Assembly (NCBI GenBank): GCA_024401095.1
Contig: JAKSLR010000012.1
Coordinates: forward strand, 1-64,000
From: Bacteroidaceae bacterium
Lineage (GTDB): Bacteria; Bacteroidota; Bacteroidia; Bacteroidales; Bacteroidaceae
Length of the DNA: 64,000 bases
Direction of reading: 5' to 3'
Position numbers and translations under genes: made by a program. The notes beneath the pieces were generated by a model. That model did not search any database and had not been told where the DNA came from. It saw only the letters and a list, made by a program, of their open reading frames with translations. This document shows, piece after piece, positions 23,567 to 33,026 of the stretch. Numbering within the stretch: the first letter of the stretch is position 1; the number at the start of each line of letters is the position of its first letter.

Positions 23567-25105
23567 ATGGCAAAAGAAATAAAGAAAAAGAAAGACGGTA
23601 AGAAGGATATGGTTGAAAAAGCCGTACTCCGTAATGTACCTGAAATCAGCTATATTAAACAGCCTTATAATCTTACCTTTATGAGAGGTGAGCTTAGTAA
23701 TATGCAGCTTTCTGCTATTATTGAGGTTATGGATAATATGCAAGATAGGGTAAACCAATGGCTAGGTATGTCTTATGATAACCGTAACCTTCAACCTACA
23801 CTTTTTACGGAGCAAGAGATGCAGGAGGGTATTCCACCTATTCGTATTCCAATTTCTTCGCTTGGTGTTCTTCCACAGTACTATGATCGTTTGGAAGAAG
23901 CTGTCCGTAGTATGACTTCTCAGAGTATTGAATATGAATCTGAGAAAGATGGTATACCTGTCAAGGTATTTGCACCACTTTTCAAGAGTATTGCCATTCC
24001 TCGTCGTTCAGTGTTGAGCAAGGAAAAAGCATTAGATGGAAAGACTGAGCAGCCAAATAAGCACACACCTCGCCGTGGATCTTTCATAGAGATCAATTTG
24101 AATACCGAAGTTGTTCCTTATTTGTTCGATATGCGTCGATACAATAAGTACATCAAAGAGGTGGCTCGTAATTGCAGTCTTTATACGAGCCGAATTTATA
24201 TGTGCATCACGGCAAAGAAAATTAATCAGAATAGGGTATGGGAGATTTCTTATCCTGAATTTCGCCAGATTATGGGTGCCGATAAGTATGATAGCGTGAA
24301 ACGTGAATGGGTTACCCAGAAATATCCTGTCTATACCGATTTCCGTAAACGCGTGCTGAATGGTGCAATGAAGGAACTCATGGAATTAAAGGAGAAAGGT
24401 GAGGTAGATTGTTATTTCACTTATGAGGAAGTTTTCCCTGGAGGTATACGTAGGGGTAATCCGGACAGATTACGATTCAATATTCACATCACAGAGATGG
24501 GTATGCTGGAACAGGAAAAAAATGACATCACTCGTGACAAGTATGAAGTACAGGATTATCTTCGACAGAATTTCCGTTTCAACATTAATGAATGCAGAAG
24601 CTTCCTTCGCATGGTACCAGAGGATAAGTTAGGGGAGATGCTCAAGAAAGCCAAAAGTTTGAAGCAATACCTGGATGAGCATCTGGATAAGATAGAAAAT
24701 GCCAAAGGATATGCCATACAGGCGCTGAAATCATGGATCAGCGAACAGATTCCATTGGCTGATGAAGTTTCTGAAACAAGAGAAATTGCAGAAAATCAAG
24801 AAGATAGAGTGGAAAATGAGCCAAAAAAGTCGTCTGAGATTTCGATATCTGAAAACGATGTGAACCTTTGGTCTAAATTTCTAAAAATTCTGGAGGGTTA
24901 TGTTGACAAGAGTATATACGATACTTTCATGAAATATTTGGAGTTAGGGTCTTATCAAGACAATAATCTTACCATAAATACGCCTTCTCGATATATAGAG
25001 GAAGTGATAGAATCACAGTTTTCTGCTCCATTCTTGAAAGCTATGGCGGAAGTGTATGGAGAACCATTACCGACAATCTATTTTAATGTTATAGATAAGA
25101 AATGA
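23567..25105 (+). CDS. Rep_3-type replication initiator with DnaA domain I-like C-terminus
   Basis: A 512-residue initiator. After a basic start (MAKEIKKKKDGKK), residues ~30-320 resemble the tandem winged-helix Rep_3/RepB initiators that bind iterons. Visible parts are the LPQYYDRLEEAVRSMTSQSIEYE strand-helix and SLYTSRIYMCITAKKINQNRVWEISYPEFRQIMG in the second winged helix. A polar linker (~400-430) follows. Residues ~433-509 (LWSKFLKILEGYVDKSIYD, NNLTINTPSRYIEEVIES, then PTIYFNV) align closely with DnaA domain I (E. coli LWQQCLARLQDELPATEF..NTLALYAPNRFVLDWVRD). That domain contacts the DnaB helicase, so this initiator may recruit helicase directly. Iterons precede the gene; its stop overlaps the symporter start. 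Confidence 0.88.
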   Translation: MAKEIKKKKDGKKDMVEKAVLRNVPEISYIKQPYNLTFMRGELSNMQLSAIIEVMDNMQDRVNQWLGMSYDNRNLQPTLFTEQEMQEGIPPIRIPISSLGVLPQYYDRLEEAVRSMTSQSIEYESEKDGIPVKVFAPLFKSIAIPRRSVLSKEKALDGKTEQPNKHTPRRGSFIEINLNTEVVPYLFDMRRYNKYIKEVARNCSLYTSRIYMCITAKKINQNRVWEISYPEFRQIMGADKYDSVKREWVTQKYPVYTDFRKRVLNGAMKELMELKEKGEVDCYFTYEEVFPGGIRRGNPDRLRFNIHITEMGMLEQEKNDITRDKYEVQDYLRQNFRFNINECRSFLRMVPEDKLGEMLKKAKSLKQYLDEHLDKIENAKGYAIQALKSWISEQIPLADEVSETREIAENQEDRVENEPKKSSEISISENDVNLWSKFLKILEGYVDKSIYDTFMKYLELGSYQDNNLTINTPSRYIEEVIESQFSAPFLKAMAEVYGEPLPTIYFNVIDKK

Positions 25106-26562
25106 TTGTTATCATTACAACACTGCTTTATTTTGCTCTTCTGCTGTTTATTTCTCACTTGACTGGTAGGGGAGGCAATGATGCATTTTTTAGAGGAAAC
25201 AGGCAGTCTCCTTGGCCTTTGGTGGCCTTTGGAATGATAGGAGCCACTCTTTCTGGAGTCACATTCGTAAGTGTCCCTGGTATGGTCTTAGGCTCTAATA
25301 TGGGCTATATGCAAATGTGCTTCGGGTATTTCTTCGGTTACCTTGCCATAGCCTTTATCTTATTGCCTATTTATTATAGATTGAATCTGACTTCCATTTA
25401 TACTTATCTGGATTACCGTTTCGGTAGGATAAGCTATAAGACGGGAGCTTCCTTCTTTTTATTATCTAAGCTAACTGGTGCAGCTGCACGTCTTTACCTG
25501 GTCTGTCTCATTCTCCAGAATTATGTTTTTGAAGATTTAGGCATTCCGTATCTGGTTACTGTTCTGGCTACACTTCTATTAATCTGGCTATACACCCGAA
25601 AGAGTGGCATAAAGACGCTGGTATGGACGGATACACTTCAGACAATCTGTTTCATTGTTACGATTCTTTTAATCCTATGGCGTGCGGCAGATATGCTGAA
25701 TATGGGTTTTTCAGATACCTGGTCTGCTATCTGGAATGATTCTCATAGCCAAATTATGGATTTTTCTGATTGGACTTCCAAAAATTACTTTTGGAAGCAA
25801 TTCTTAAGCGGAATTTTTATCGTTATAGTCATGACGGGATTGGACCAAGACATGATGCAGAAAAATCTTACATGTAAGGACTTGAAATCTGCTCAGAAAG
25901 ATATGTGCTTGTCAGGCTTCCTGTTTGTCATTGTGATAGGCATAATCATGATGTTAGGTGTGCTTATGACTTTACTTTATACACATACAGGAACAGCACT
26001 TCCTTCTGCAGGCGATAGTCTTATACCTGATTTCATTGCCAGTGGTGTTATGGGGGATACGGTATTGGTCATTTTTACCATTGGTATTATTGCTTCTGCT
26101 TTCTCTAGTGCAGATTCTGCTTTAACAGCATTGACCACCAGTTTCTGTATAGATATGCTGGAAATAGAAAACAGAGAAAGGTGTTTTTCTCCGTTGAAAA
26201 AATTCTCTCCAGAATTGATCCGAAAAGTTGTTCATGGTAGCATGATGGCTTTGTTTGTGTTCTTTATTCTTGGTTTCAAAGCGCTAGGAAGTACCAGTGT
26301 GATTGATACTTTGCTAACAATGGTTAGTTACACTTACGGTCCTTTGTTGGGAATGTATACTTTTGGCATTTTCTGTAAGCGAATGCCTATGGAAAAGGTT
26401 GTTCCTATAATAGCCCTCGCATCGCCTATTACTTGCTTTATCTTAGATTTCTATACTTCTTCAAGTTTTGGCTATAAATTTGGCTATGAATTACTCATTT
26501 TAAATGGAACACTTACATTTTTAGGTCTCTATATATCTTCTTTTCGTAAAAAGGAGAATTAA
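25102..26562 (+). CDS. Sodium/solute symporter family transporter
   Basis: A 486-residue inner-membrane protein of the SSS (SLC5-like) family, with about 13 hydrophobic segments. The N-terminal signature FRGNRQSPWPLVAFGMIGATLSGVTFVSVPGMV is typical, as is SKLTGAAARLYLVCLILQ. FTIGIIASAFSSADSALTAL in the second half matches the sodium-site helix with adjacent serines. Its substrate is unknown. The ATG lies inside the last codons of rep (ATGA overlap), so translation is probably coupled to the initiator. That is odd for a transport gene and suggests the origin has been fixed in this chromosomal setting. Confidence 0.9.
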   Translation: MIVIITTLLYFALLLFISHLTGRGGNDAFFRGNRQSPWPLVAFGMIGATLSGVTFVSVPGMVLGSNMGYMQMCFGYFFGYLAIAFILLPIYYRLNLTSIYTYLDYRFGRISYKTGASFFLLSKLTGAAARLYLVCLILQNYVFEDLGIPYLVTVLATLLLIWLYTRKSGIKTLVWTDTLQTICFIVTILLILWRAADMLNMGFSDTWSAIWNDSHSQIMDFSDWTSKNYFWKQFLSGIFIVIVMTGLDQDMMQKNLTCKDLKSAQKDMCLSGFLFVIVIGIIMMLGVLMTLLYTHTGTALPSAGDSLIPDFIASGVMGDTVLVIFTIGIIASAFSSADSALTALTTSFCIDMLEIENRERCFSPLKKFSPELIRKVVHGSMMALFVFFILGFKALGSTSVIDTLLTMVSYTYGPLLGMYTFGIFCKRMPMEKVVPIIALASPITCFILDFYTSSSFGYKFGYELLILNGTLTFLGLYISSFRKKEN

Positions 26563-26596
26563 TTCTAGAAATAATTTTGAACTATAGAAAAATAAG

Positions 26597-26633
26597 AATC
26601 CCAAACTATTACAAGCAATAATAGTTTGGGATT
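26597..26633. terminator. Bidirectional terminator
   Basis: AATCCCAAACTATT and AATAGTTTGGGATT form a perfect 14-bp stem between the convergent symporter and esterase genes, with A- and T-rich flanks on both sides. Confidence 0.85.
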
Positions 26634-26656
26634 TCTATTTGTTTTAGTACTGATTC

Positions 26657-28063
26657 TTATTCTGCAGGAGTAGCTTCTTCTTTAATTTTCAGGTTCATGA
26701 CAAATGGAGCTTCCTTTGTAGAATTTGCCCATTCTCCAGCTTCTGCACCGTTTGGATTACCGTATTTACAGAAGTTTGTCCAATAGTCAACCATCTTGTC
26801 TGATAACTCATAATCTGCAGCGGTAAATGGACGCCAGCAACGGTCCAAAGTGTGGAATGTAAACCAAAGCTCTGAGCTGTGGAATGCGCCTTCCAGTGCT
26901 TTTCTTCCGTCTGTAGGAAGAGGACGGTCAAAGTAATACAGGTAAACTGGGTTCTGGCTCAAGCTATCACGAACTTCTGCAAAACGTTGCTCACCATTTC
27001 CTAAACCTGGCATATCATTAGAACAGTGTCCCATCATGTATGGAACGTCTGCAATCGTATTGTTGAAACATGCACTGTTGAAGCTTTCTGTTAACAGGAC
27101 TCCATCCTGGTGAGGGCTGAATCTGATTGCATCAGGATTACCCCATCCACTAGGCATAGCTGCCATAAGCTCTTCATAGCTAGCAGCACGCATTTGCTCC
27201 AGGGTTGTTAAACCAGCTGCATCAAGTACCTTCTTTGACTTTGCATCCAACTCTTCCTGAGTAGCAGGTTCTGCCAGTTCCATACCAATTCCACCAATAC
27301 TCTGGATAATAGCTTTCTTAACCATTCCCTTGCTTAATGGACTGGAAATCATGTTCTTTACACTGGCAGCACCAGCGCTTTGTCCAAATACAGTGATATT
27401 TTCAGGATCACCACCAAACTGTGCAATGTTGTTCTTAATCCAAGTCAGAGCTGCAACTTGGTCGTAAGTTCCATAGTTTCCTGAGTGTCCTTCGCCTTCC
27501 TCTGTCAGCAATGGGTGATTAAGGAATCCAAATACACCTAATCGATAGTTGACAGTAACCAGGATAACGCCTCTTTCTGCCCATGCTACACCATCCATTT
27601 CTTTTTCAAAGCTCCATCCACCAGTGTAGGCTCCACCATGAATCCACATAGCCACAGGAAGTTTTGTTTCTGGTTTTCCGGCAGAATCCTTTGGAGTCCA
27701 GATGTTTACGTGCAGACAGTCTTCAGAGAATGGGGCATCAACATCAAAGAATTCTGTACCGTATGCTCCATCGTTAGGATCGTGTGCAGCTTGCCATGCG
27801 GCATTACGGAAGTGGTCTGCAATCATGACAGTATCCCAAGGAGTGACTGGCTGTGGCTTTTTCCAGCGTAATTCACCTACTGGAGCTGCAGCAAAAGGTA
27901 CACCCTTGTAAGCAATTACATTGGTAGAATCTAAGAGAACACCCTGAACTTGACCACCTTCTATGGTCAAGATTGGGTTTTCATTTACAGCAACATTCTG
28001 TTCTGAACAGGAAGTTGCAAGCAGTGCAAGTGCACCTGCAAAGAGTAAAGAAAACTTTTTCAT
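26657..28063 (-). CDS. Carboxylesterase type B lipoprotein
   Basis: A 468-residue alpha/beta-hydrolase of the carboxylesterase B family. It starts MKKFSLLFAGALALLATSCSEQ, a signal peptide with lipobox ATSC. Family motifs are AYKGVPFAAAPVGELRWKKP, EDCLHVNIWTP, the oxyanion-hole HGGAYTGG, and the nucleophile elbow FGQSAGAASV. The catalytic His is probably in GAFHSSELWFTF near the C-terminus. It is somewhat shorter than many members (500-550 residues). It should hydrolyse ester bonds, perhaps acetyl or feruloyl groups on glycans, at the cell envelope. It lies 37 bp downstream of clpA on the same strand and may be read through from it. Confidence 0.9.
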   Translation of the reverse strand: MKKFSLLFAGALALLATSCSEQNVAVNENPILTIEGGQVQGVLLDSTNVIAYKGVPFAAAPVGELRWKKPQPVTPWDTVMIADHFRNAAWQAAHDPNDGAYGTEFFDVDAPFSEDCLHVNIWTPKDSAGKPETKLPVAMWIHGGAYTGGWSFEKEMDGVAWAERGVILVTVNYRLGVFGFLNHPLLTEEGEGHSGNYGTYDQVAALTWIKNNIAQFGGDPENITVFGQSAGAASVKNMISSPLSKGMVKKAIIQSIGGIGMELAEPATQEELDAKSKKVLDAAGLTTLEQMRAASYEELMAAMPSGWGNPDAIRFSPHQDGVLLTESFNSACFNNTIADVPYMMGHCSNDMPGLGNGEQRFAEVRDSLSQNPVYLYYFDRPLPTDGRKALEGAFHSSELWFTFHTLDRCWRPFTAADYELSDKMVDYWTNFCKYGNPNGAEAGEWANSTKEAPFVMNLKIKEEATPAE

Positions 28064-28099
28064 ATTAATAAGGTTAAATAAATATATTCGTATGACCTT

Positions 28100-30310
28100 T
28101 TATATTATTGTCAGTTTATTGTCTATGCAATCTATTGTTATACTTCCTCCGTTCTTCAGACTTCCAAAAAGGATCTCCCTCATTAAGATTGGATTCAGTT
28201 CTTGATGGATGATGCGGTCCATTTCTCTTGCTCCATATTCTTTTGTAAATCCTTTTTGCAGTAAAAGGGTTCTTGCTTTTGATGTAAGTATCAGATTTAC
28301 AGATTTTTCGTCAAGTTTTTCTTGGAGTTGTTTTAGTTTCTTCTCCAGAATCATATCTGCCATTTTTTCATCCATGTCGTGGAATGTAACTATTCCGGAT
28401 AGTCTGTTTATGAATTCTGGCTTGAAAATTCTTTTGATTTCTTTTAGCATGTTGGTTCCTTTGGTTGTTGTCGTATTGAAACCAACGTTTTGACCTGCAT
28501 ATTGGGCTCCGGCATTGCTTGTCATGATAAGAATGACTTGGCGGAAGTCGGATTTCTGGCCTTTGTTATCGGTTAGATTTGCATAATCCATTACTTGGAG
28601 CAACAGATTAAAGATATCTGTATGAGCTTTTTCTATCTCATCGAGCAATAGCACACAGTTTGGTGTTTTCCGGATGGCATCAGTCAATAAACCTCCATCT
28701 TCATAACCCACATAGCCGGCAGGGGAACCAATCAACTTTGCTACAGTATGTTTCTCTGTGTATTCACTCATGTCAAAACGTACCAGACTGATTCCTAATT
28801 CTTTGGCAAGGACTTTGGCAACTTCTGTCTTACCAACACCAGTAGGGCCTACAAATAAAAGGCTTGCCATTGGTTTTTGGGTATCAAGAAGGCCGGCTTT
28901 ACTCATTTGTACAGCTTCCACAACCTGTTTTACTGCTTCATCCTGACCGTAGATTTGACTCAAGATAGTAGGTTCTAGCGTTTCAAGTTCAGAATTGTCT
29001 GATTCCTTCAGCGCTTTCGCATCTACACGGCAAACCTTACTAAGAATATCTGAGATAACATTGATGTCCACAGTCATTTCCGGGGTAGGGTGGAGCTCCC
29101 GATAAGCTCCGGCTTCGTCAATTAAATCAATGGCTTTGTCTGGCAGATATCGGTCATGGATAAAGCGTGATGTTTGTTCTACAGCATATTCCAGAACGTT
29201 ATCTTCATAGGTAACTCCGTGAAAATCTTCAAATTGCTGTTTTAATCCTTTCAAAATACATAGAGTCTCTTCAGGACTTGGCTCTGAAATATCAATTTGT
29301 TGAAAGCGTCTGACTAACCCTTTGCTCTGAGCAAAATATCTGTTGTACTCCTGATAAGTCGTTGATCCGATAAAACGGATGTCACCAGAAGCAAGGTAAG
29401 GCTTTAGCAGATTACTGGCATCAAGAGAACTGTCGTTTGTTGTTCCCGCACCTACCAGATTGTGAATTTCATCAATATATACAATGACTTTCCCTTCTTT
29501 TTTCAATCCTTCCATGACAGACTTGATTCGTTTCTCGAAATCTCCTCTGTATTGGGAACCTGCAACCATGCTTCCCAAATCCATTTCATAGATTTTATAG
29601 CCAATCAGTCTTTCTGGAACATCTCCTTTTTCCAATAAAGCGGCTAGCCCATAGGCTAAAGCCGTTTTTCCTACACCAGGTTCACCAATGTGTAAGGGGT
29701 TGTTTTTTTCTTTCCTGCAGAGAATCTGAATGGTTCTTTCTATTTCTTTTTCTCTGCCTATCAATGGATTATGTTCTTGTATATGATCGTTTAAACAAGT
29801 TACAAAAGAGCGCCATGGAGAACTGTGTGGTGCATCTTTTTCTTCCTCCTCATCTTCTTCCTCTTCTTCTGTAAGGGTTTCATATTGCGAAATAAGCTCG
29901 CACATAAATGCTTCTTTATTATCGTTAATACAGTTGAGGAGTAAAAACTTTGCTATGGATTCTTTTAAAGAGAATATGCCTTCAATGATGTGGGGGATAT
30001 CAAGTTCCCGTGCACTACTGCTTTCCACTTGGATACAGGCAAATTCGATAACCCGTTGTAATTGGAAGGAGGCCTCTGGAAGTTGATTTTTTTGATCTGG
30101 AGGAAGTTGCTCCATCTGATCAATGAAATCCGAAAGCTCTGTTCGTAATGGCTCTGCTTCTTGAAAAACCAGATGAAGTGCCATTAAAAAAGGCTCTTGA
30201 TCTAGTATTGCCATTAGGACATGCTCCGGTGTAATGAACTCTTGATGCTTCTCTAGCGCTAAGTTCATTGCTTTTGTAAATGCGTCTTCTGTATATGTAC
30301 TTTGTTCCAT
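28100..30310 (-). CDS. clpA: ATP-dependent Clp protease ATP-binding subunit ClpA
   Basis: A 736-residue Hsp100 unfoldase. The Clp-N repeat domain spans ~1-140, followed by an acidic spacer (TEEEEEDEEEEKDA). AAA module 1 has Walker A GEPGVGKTA and Walker B VIVYIDEIHNLVGAG. AAA module 2 has GPTGVGKTEV, VLLLDEIEKAH and the C-terminal D2-small domain. There is no ClpB-type middle coiled coil, which identifies ClpA. It unfolds substrates for ClpP, which is not in this window. The gene starts 1 bp after the stop of clpS, the classical adaptor-unfoldase pair. Confidence 0.95.
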   Translation of the reverse strand: MEQSTYTEDAFTKAMNLALEKHQEFITPEHVLMAILDQEPFLMALHLVFQEAEPLRTELSDFIDQMEQLPPDQKNQLPEASFQLQRVIEFACIQVESSSARELDIPHIIEGIFSLKESIAKFLLLNCINDNKEAFMCELISQYETLTEEEEEDEEEEKDAPHSSPWRSFVTCLNDHIQEHNPLIGREKEIERTIQILCRKEKNNPLHIGEPGVGKTALAYGLAALLEKGDVPERLIGYKIYEMDLGSMVAGSQYRGDFEKRIKSVMEGLKKEGKVIVYIDEIHNLVGAGTTNDSSLDASNLLKPYLASGDIRFIGSTTYQEYNRYFAQSKGLVRRFQQIDISEPSPEETLCILKGLKQQFEDFHGVTYEDNVLEYAVEQTSRFIHDRYLPDKAIDLIDEAGAYRELHPTPEMTVDINVISDILSKVCRVDAKALKESDNSELETLEPTILSQIYGQDEAVKQVVEAVQMSKAGLLDTQKPMASLLFVGPTGVGKTEVAKVLAKELGISLVRFDMSEYTEKHTVAKLIGSPAGYVGYEDGGLLTDAIRKTPNCVLLLDEIEKAHTDIFNLLLQVMDYANLTDNKGQKSDFRQVILIMTSNAGAQYAGQNVGFNTTTTKGTNMLKEIKRIFKPEFINRLSGIVTFHDMDEKMADMILEKKLKQLQEKLDEKSVNLILTSKARTLLLQKGFTKEYGAREMDRIIHQELNPILMREILFGSLKNGGSITIDCIDNKLTII

Positions 30311-30311
30311 T

Positions 30312-30617
30312 TTATTCTATAGGAGAGTAGGTGAATCTTAAAGGAAAACCAGCTTCTCGTGCCAGACGTGTTGCTTTGTTAATCTTGCTAATGGCAATGT
30401 CCAGGGAATAGATGCCCACAATAGCTTGTCCCTTAACATGAACGGTTTGTGCCAGTAATTCTGCATCTTGCTGACTCTTGAAAAATACATCCATAAGCAC
30501 TTTTACCACAAAATCAAATGTGGTGAAATCGTCATTGTGAAGAATCACTTGATACTGTCTGGGTTCTCTTAAATCCGATTTGTTTCTTTCTTTAATGGAG
30601 TAGCTGGTATTTCCCAT
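30312..30617 (-). CDS. clpS: ATP-dependent Clp protease adaptor ClpS
   Basis: A 101-residue N-end-rule adaptor. The conserved core is YQVILHNDDFTTFDFVVKVL, in which the Asn-Asp-Asp residues line the N-degron pocket. It continues with AQTVHVKGQAIVGIYSLDIA and ends with a beta strand (FPLRFTYSPIE). It delivers proteins with bulky N-terminal residues to ClpA. It lies directly before clpA and has its own -7 element at 30637-30644. Confidence 0.94.
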   Translation of the reverse strand: MGNTSYSIKERNKSDLREPRQYQVILHNDDFTTFDFVVKVLMDVFFKSQQDAELLAQTVHVKGQAIVGIYSLDIAISKINKATRLAREAGFPLRFTYSPIE

Positions 30618-30636
30618 AATACTATTTTTCTGTTTA

Positions 30637-30644
30637 CAAAGATA
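30637..30644 (-). promoter_or_regulatory. -7 element of clpS-clpA
   Basis: The minus strand reads TATCTTTG, 19 bp before the clpS start. Confidence 0.6.
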
Positions 30645-30687
30645 ATATTTATTATCTTATTCTTCTTTCTTTTGCAAAAGAAATAGC

Positions 30688-30695
30688 TATCTTTG
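30688..30695 (+). promoter_or_regulatory. -7 element of the M14 carboxypeptidase gene
   Basis: TATCTTTG matches TAnnTTTG, 23 bp before the ATG at 30719. Confidence 0.65.
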
Positions 30696-30718
30696 CGGAA
30701 ATTTTACATTTTGATACA

Positions 30719-32527
30719 ATGAAAAGATTTATTTTTACAGCAAGTCTGCTTTTAGCTTTTTGCTCAGTTTATGCGCAGAAAAAAGACTTAAAAGAGAAGG
30801 TTCCAGTCCAGAAAAATCCGGCAGAATTCATAACTCATGCAGAAAAAACGAATTTTGCCAAGACTCCTCGTTTTGAAGAAACTATGGAATTCTTTCATAA
30901 GTTGGAAGGAATCTCTCCAATGGTCAACTGTACATCCTTTGGAACCAGTCCTCAAGGTCGTGAATTGTCTTTGGTTATTGTTGACAAGGACGGATTGAAA
31001 ACCCCTGAATCTATACGTGCGAAGGGTCGTATTATTATTTTGGTTGAGTCATGTATTCACAGTGGTGAACCAGATGGTAAGGATGCCTGTATGATCTGGT
31101 TACGTGACATGATACTTCACAAGAAGGATATAGGTCTTTTAGACGATGTTAGTTTTGTATTTGACCCTGTATTTAATGTGGATGGACATGAGGATTTCCG
31201 TGCTACTAATCGTATAAATCAAAACGGTCCGGATGAATTAGGTACGCGTTACAATGCTCAGTTACTAAACCTTAATCGTGACTTCCTGAAAGCCGATGCT
31301 CCAGAGATGAAAGATTGGCATAGAATGTATAATTATTGGGATCCAGAATTATTCATCGACTGTCATGTAACGAATGGTGCAGATTTCCAGTATGTGATGA
31401 CTTACGATGTGGAAACTCATGGTAAGGCGATGGCTGAACCTTTACATTCATTCTCTAAGAAAATCTATGAGAAAGAATTAAATGACCGAATGACAAAGGT
31501 TGGTTTCCCAATGTTCCCATATTGTAATTACAAGAGAACCTATGCTCCAGAGTTAGGTGCCAGCTTAGATGTCTTTGACCCTCGTTATTCTACTAGTTAT
31601 GTTGCTTATAGAAATCGTCTGGGTCTTCTTTTGGAGACTCACATTTACAAACCTTATAAGGAACGTGTAGAAAGTACCATTGAATCTATTCGTCAAAGTG
31701 CCTACATTCTTCAGGCTCATAAGAAAGAATTAGTCAATGCCATTCATGAAGCCGATGCATTTACCGCTTCTCCAGAGTTCCGTAAGGAGCTGTATCCACT
31801 AGAATATAAGATAGACGTTACTGACAGTATCTATGTTGATTACCTGGGTTGGGAGAGAGATACTATAGTCAGTGATCTTTCTGGAGGAAAGTGGGTCCGC
31901 CATAATTATAAAAAGCCAATGACTTATAAGGTACCTCTTTATAATAAGCATGTTCCAACCAAAAGTGTAAAGGTTCCTGAGGCTTATATCCTTATGCCGC
32001 AGTATGCGAATGTTGCAGAACTGTTAACTTTGAATGGAATATCTTACAAGGTTCTGGATGATTCTAAAGAAGTAGAAGTAGAAACATACCGCTACACTGG
32101 TGGAAGGTTCTCTCCTCGTCAAAGCGAAGGACGCGTTCCTGTCATTGAAGCTAAATATACTACTCAGATAGAGAAGCTGACTTATCCTAAGGGAAGCTAT
32201 TACATTGACATGAATCAGCCAAATGCTAAGTTGGCAATATTCTTGTTGGAACCTGATGCTCCGGGATCACTTACTTATTGGGGCTTTTTTAACAGCCATG
32301 TGCAGACAGTAAACGAGTTCTGGGTCAATTTAGCTTATATGGAGGTGAAAGGACGTGAAATGTTAGCGGCAGATCCAGAATTGAAAAAGCGATTTGAGGA
32401 AAAGAAGAAGAATGATCCTGCTTTTGCAAAAGATCCAAATGCCATTTTGAATTATTTCTATGATATTGTGAAGAAGCAGTCGCATCAGGATAATGACATC
32501 CATCCTGCATGGCGAGTGCTAAAGTAA
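30719..32527 (+). CDS. Secreted M14 family zinc carboxypeptidase
   Basis: A 602-residue protein with signal peptide MKRFIFTASLLLAFCSVYAQ. The M14 fold lies at ~50-350. The zinc ligands are in ESCIHSGEPDGKDA (His and Glu) and in FIDCHVTNGADF (His). The substrate Arg/Asn region is LNLNRDFLKADAPE, and the catalytic Glu is probably in GLLLETHIYKPYKER. The C-terminal ~240 residues are beta-rich and uncharacterised, typical of large Bacteroidetes M14 proteins. It should trim peptides or cell-wall peptides in the periplasm. It stands alone between clpS (divergent) and a convergent small gene. Confidence 0.92.
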   Translation: MKRFIFTASLLLAFCSVYAQKKDLKEKVPVQKNPAEFITHAEKTNFAKTPRFEETMEFFHKLEGISPMVNCTSFGTSPQGRELSLVIVDKDGLKTPESIRAKGRIIILVESCIHSGEPDGKDACMIWLRDMILHKKDIGLLDDVSFVFDPVFNVDGHEDFRATNRINQNGPDELGTRYNAQLLNLNRDFLKADAPEMKDWHRMYNYWDPELFIDCHVTNGADFQYVMTYDVETHGKAMAEPLHSFSKKIYEKELNDRMTKVGFPMFPYCNYKRTYAPELGASLDVFDPRYSTSYVAYRNRLGLLLETHIYKPYKERVESTIESIRQSAYILQAHKKELVNAIHEADAFTASPEFRKELYPLEYKIDVTDSIYVDYLGWERDTIVSDLSGGKWVRHNYKKPMTYKVPLYNKHVPTKSVKVPEAYILMPQYANVAELLTLNGISYKVLDDSKEVEVETYRYTGGRFSPRQSEGRVPVIEAKYTTQIEKLTYPKGSYYIDMNQPNAKLAIFLLEPDAPGSLTYWGFFNSHVQTVNEFWVNLAYMEVKGREMLAADPELKKRFEEKKKNDPAFAKDPNAILNYFYDIVKKQSHQDNDIHPAWRVLK

Positions 32528-32532
32528 AAATA

Positions 32533-32560
32533 AAAGGCTGCTGAGATTTCAGCAGCCTTT
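32533..32560. terminator. Bidirectional terminator after M14 gene
   Basis: AAAGGCTGCTGA, loop GATT, TCAGCAGCCTTT is a perfect 12-bp stem flanked by A-rich and T-rich sequence. Confidence 0.9.
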
Positions 32561-32586
32561 ATTCTTTACATATAATTAAATTTTAA

Positions 32587-32874
32587 TTACTTAACTTCCT
32601 TGTTGATTCCTGCCAAAGAAAGGATTGTGTTCAAATCTTCGGTAGTTCTTACGTCAGTTAAAGTGGCACGCTTAACGATTGTACCTTTAACGTCACATAC
32701 CTGAATGTCGCAGTTGAATGTAAATACATTCTTCAATGGCAAATACTCAGATGTAACCATGATTCTCCAATCTGCATCATTCTTTGGTGAATAGCAGTAG
32801 AAAGTAGGAAGTACTCTGTCTTCGTGGTTTGTTTTAAAACCGTTGCTGATTAAGATTTCTTTTGTTAATTCCAT
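32587..32874 (-). CDS. Small hypothetical protein
   Basis: A 95-residue soluble protein with no family I recognise. It has no signal peptide. Predicted elements alternate: helix MELTKEILISNGF, then strands (FYCYSPKN, WRIMVTSEYLP, FTFNCDIQVCDVKGTIVKRATLT), then helix TTEDLNTILSLAGI. This looks like a compact beta-sheet with two helices. It has its own -7 element at 32988-32995, giving a leader of about 110 nt, long for this window. Codon use is like its neighbours, so it appears to be a resident gene. Confidence 0.7.
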   Translation of the reverse strand: MELTKEILISNGFKTNHEDRVLPTFYCYSPKNDADWRIMVTSEYLPLKNVFTFNCDIQVCDVKGTIVKRATLTDVRTTEDLNTILSLAGINKEVK

Positions 32875-32987
32875 ATTTCTTAAATTTTTAGTATTCAGTT
32901 AATTAATAAGTATCATACAGATAACCTATTCCCATTCTTTACTGTTTAAAGACTAGTTTATAGTATCTGATGGAGGCTATCCAACTG

Positions 32988-32995
32988 CAAAAATA
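32988..32995 (-). promoter_or_regulatory. -7 element of the 95-residue gene
   Basis: The minus strand reads TATTTTTG. The implied leader of ~110 nt is unusually long here; no known riboswitch was recognised in it. Confidence 0.4.
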
Positions 32996-33026
32996 AAAAA
33001 AAATCTCAACAATCCAACATTATCTA

